From Candidatus Martarchaeota archaeon (GTDB taxonomy: Archaea; Micrarchaeota; Micrarchaeia; Micrarchaeales; Micrarchaeaceae): a stretch of 7,375 bases of DNA. Below the pieces are notes generated by a model, which did no database searches, was not told where the DNA came from, and saw nothing but the letters and a program-made list of their open reading frames with translations. Shown here one piece after another: positions 6,397-7,375 of this stretch. The stretch lies in assembly GCA_023474155.1 (NCBI GenBank), contig JAMCYJ010000046.1, forward strand, positions 1 through 7,375. Direction: 5' to 3'. Position 1 is the stretch's first letter. Every line of letters starts with the position of its first letter. Both the position numbers and the translations under genes were made by a program.

Positions 6397-6408
6397 GCTT
6401 TATAAAAA
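6397..6408 (-). promoter_or_regulatory. TATA box of aspS
   Basis: tttttataaagc (minus strand) predicts transcription from about 6376, giving a leader of about 38 nt before the ATG at 6338. It would exclude the upstream ATG at 6380 from the mRNA. Confidence 0.5.
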
Positions 6409-6446
6409 TAAAAATAAAAAAAGAAAAAAGAAAAACAACAATCAAA
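6404..6446 (-). terminator. Poly-T terminator tract downstream of alba
   Basis: On the minus strand the alba stop is followed by about 40 nt made almost wholly of T, in runs of five to seven broken by single A or C residues. Archaeal RNA polymerase ends transcription at such U-rich tracts without a hairpin. A strong terminator suits a gene that is usually highly expressed. Confidence 0.65.
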
Positions 6447-6455
6447 AATAAATCC

Positions 6456-6767
6456 TTAAGGCTTTGCGAGCGTAATCTGTATTGCGCTTACCTTTGAAGT
6501 CGATCCATCCTCATTTGTAAGCTGCTCTGACGCGGTTCTTATCGCAGTCTCCTTTATATCAGGCATGAACCTGTTCACGACAATCTCCTTTACGTCGACC
6601 GCTCTTGAAATCGCGTTTCCCCTTGCCTTTATCGTCACCTCCTTCATGCCATTGTTGAACTGCGTGACAACTGCCAAAACATAATTCATTGCTGGCTTCT
6701 TTCCGACATAGATTATGTTTTCCTCTCCCATGCTGTTTGTTTGGTTCTCTTGTTTGTTTTCTGACAT
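6456..6767 (-). CDS. albA: Alba DNA/RNA-binding chromatin protein
   Basis: A 103-residue homologue of Alba, the small dimeric protein that coats archaeal DNA and RNA and is regulated by lysine acetylation. The family core begins at [13 protein letters not shown] (19-31); the paired lysines K23 and K24 correspond to the nucleic-acid-binding lysines. It continues with ITIKARG-type strand residues ([11 protein letters not shown], 44-54) and [12 protein letters not shown] (56-67). The first 18 residues are a polar, acidic, glutamine- and asparagine-rich tail, slightly longer than in many Albas. The start is well supported, because AGGTGA lies 4 nt before the ATG. A TATA box (6820-6832) with a G+C-rich BRE-like lead stands upstream, predicting a leader of about 30 nt. 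It is the first gene of the leftward cluster but appears to be a separate transcription unit because of the T tract that follows it. Confidence 0.95.
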   Translation of the reverse strand: MSENKQENQTNSMGEENIIYVGKKPAMNYVLAVVTQFNNGMKEVTIKARGNAISRAVDVKEIVVNRFMPDIKETAIRTASEQLTNEDGSTSKVSAIQITLAKP

Positions 6768-6771
6768 TTTT

Positions 6772-6777
6772 TCACCT
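6772..6777 (-). promoter_or_regulatory. Shine-Dalgarno site of alba
   Basis: AGGTGA on the minus strand, 4 nt before the ATG, is the clearest ribosome site in the window. It fixes the alba start against an inner ATG at codon 13. Confidence 0.75.
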
Positions 6778-6819
6778 AATCGATTTCATCTCTTCTGAAT
6801 ATACTATGTTTGTTGCTTG

Positions 6820-6832
6820 AAATATTTAAAGC
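6820..6832 (-). promoter_or_regulatory. TATA box of alba
   Basis: ctttaaatatttc on the minus strand, preceded by ggc, is centred about 59 nt upstream of the ATG, so a start near 6800 is predicted. Confidence 0.55.
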
Positions 6833-6850
6833 CATTATTCCAATTTTTAA

Positions 6851-6880
6851 GGCGTTCACTGATTTTAAGCCGTGAGCGTT
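6851..6880. repeat. Imperfect inverted repeat in the alba / downstream-gene spacer
   Basis: CGTTCAC (6853-6859) faces GTGAGCG (6872-6878) across a 12-nt loop. The stem is 7 bp including one G-T pair, extendable by wobbles. It sits upstream of the alba TATA box and could be an operator-like site or a chance hairpin. The rest of the 218-nt spacer is A+T-rich with no other structure that I can name. Confidence 0.3.
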
Positions 6881-6956
6881 AAATTAATATATCAGATAGG
6901 GCATAAATAAAATGCACATAACGCACCAGTAATCTAAATATAGGTTATTCATAAAT

Positions 6957-6972
6957 AAAAATATAAATATTT
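6957..6972 (+). promoter_or_regulatory. TATA box of the gene starting at 6996
   Basis: aaaaatataaatattt is centred about 30 nt before the ATG at 6996, which predicts a very short leader or none. Confidence 0.5.
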
Positions 6973-6995
6973 GGTTTAAACTTAACAGTGGTAGA

Positions 6996-7375
6996 ATGAA
7001 TGAAATAAAGACTATAAACAGAGATACGAAAACAGCGCAGGAAAGCGAAAAATTGAAAAATGCATTTGATTTGTATTCCAAATTGAAAGGCACGATTTAT
7101 GACACCCTGAGCCAAGGCGGGGACAAACATGTCCTTGACTGCATGATCTGCGTCTACACGGATTTTGGAGAATACCGCAAGCACAAGGACGTAGCTTATC
7201 TCAATAAGACAATCGAAAGCTCAAAAAGCCTTATTGCAATATTTGGCAGCGACGCGAAAAATAACAAAAATATGGAACTGGCAAGATTGTTTTCATCGAT
7301 AACAATTAATGCACAGGAATTCATCGTTGAAGAAAATACAAAGGATAAAAACAATTATAAAACAATACTGCTGCT
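6996..7375 (+). CDS. Unrecognised protein, 3' end outside the window
   Basis: From the ATG at 6996 the frame stays open for 126 codons and runs off the right edge, so only the N-terminal part is visible. The residues begin MNEIKTINRD. They suggest a soluble, mostly helical, charged protein: Lys, Glu and Asn are frequent, and there is no signal peptide or membrane helix. A CxxC pair occurs in LDCMICVYTD (about 50-54), but no partner pair is visible, so a zinc site is speculative. A TATA box about 30 nt upstream and ggtag just before the ATG support the start. It diverges from alba. I do not recognise the family. Open frames on the opposite strand here encode only hydrophobic, low-complexity sequence. 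Confidence 0.75.
   Translation, partial: MNEIKTINRDTKTAQESEKLKNAFDLYSKLKGTIYDTLSQGGDKHVLDCMICVYTDFGEYRKHKDVAYLNKTIESSKSLIAIFGSDAKNNKNMELARLFSSITINAQEFIVEENTKDKNNYKTILL

Noticed and set aside
7110..7124. gccaaggcgggg resembles the 5' end of the tRNA-Ser, a possible attachment-site copy
   Set aside because: Only about 7 bases match without a break, it matches the 5' rather than the 3' end of the tRNA, and it lies inside a coding frame.
6884..7184. Minus-strand open frames of 69 and 79 codons near the right edge
   Set aside because: They overlap the plus-strand gene starting at 6996 and its promoter; the hydrophobic content is the complement of Lys/Glu/Asn-rich coding.
1..7375. CRISPR array or insertion sequence
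   Set aside because: No regularly spaced repeats, no transposase-like protein and no paired terminal inverted repeats were seen.

Overview
This window looks archaeal. It carries a tRNA gene with an intron at the canonical archaeal position, an Alba chromatin protein, an archaeal-type aspartyl-tRNA synthetase, a HerA-like ATPase, and TATA-box promoters ahead of most transcription units. Gene density, modest G+C content and several short or divergent proteins would fit a small-genome archaeon (DPANN, for example a Micrarchaeota-like lineage) or a euryarchaeon. That lineage guess is inference; there is no rRNA here to settle it.

Left part (1-2111): a tRNA-Ser(UGA) gene on the minus strand fills 1-126 and is interrupted by a 42-nt bulge-helix-bulge intron. 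Diverging from it is a 635-residue protein that joins a HerA/VirD4-like motor ATPase to a C-terminal domain resembling PD-(D/E)XK nucleases. This fusion is the most unusual protein in the window.

Middle part (2112-3206): a small lipoprotein-like gene runs leftward from a TATA-rich block at about 2441-2454. The same block is well placed to drive a rightward transcript through a G+C-rich segment with two hairpins followed by a T run (about 2471-2552), which I call a candidate non-coding RNA. Next is a six-helix membrane protein of the DUF998 type.

Right part (3231-6767, all minus strand): in transcription order alba, aspS, a DHH/DHHA1 phosphoesterase and a YrdC/Sua5-type threonylcarbamoyl-AMP synthase. 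Apart from Alba, these serve tRNA charging, tRNA modification and probably nucleotide or oligonucleotide turnover. Alba appears to have its own strong promoter and a long T-rich terminator tract. aspS has its own TATA box, which decides its start codon. DHH and sua5 follow with short gaps.

Right edge (6778-7375): a 218-nt divergent promoter region, then the start of an unrecognised plus-strand gene that runs off the window. The unexplained parts are the HerA-nuclease fusion, the candidate RNA at 2471-2552, the lipoprotein-like gene and the truncated gene at the end.
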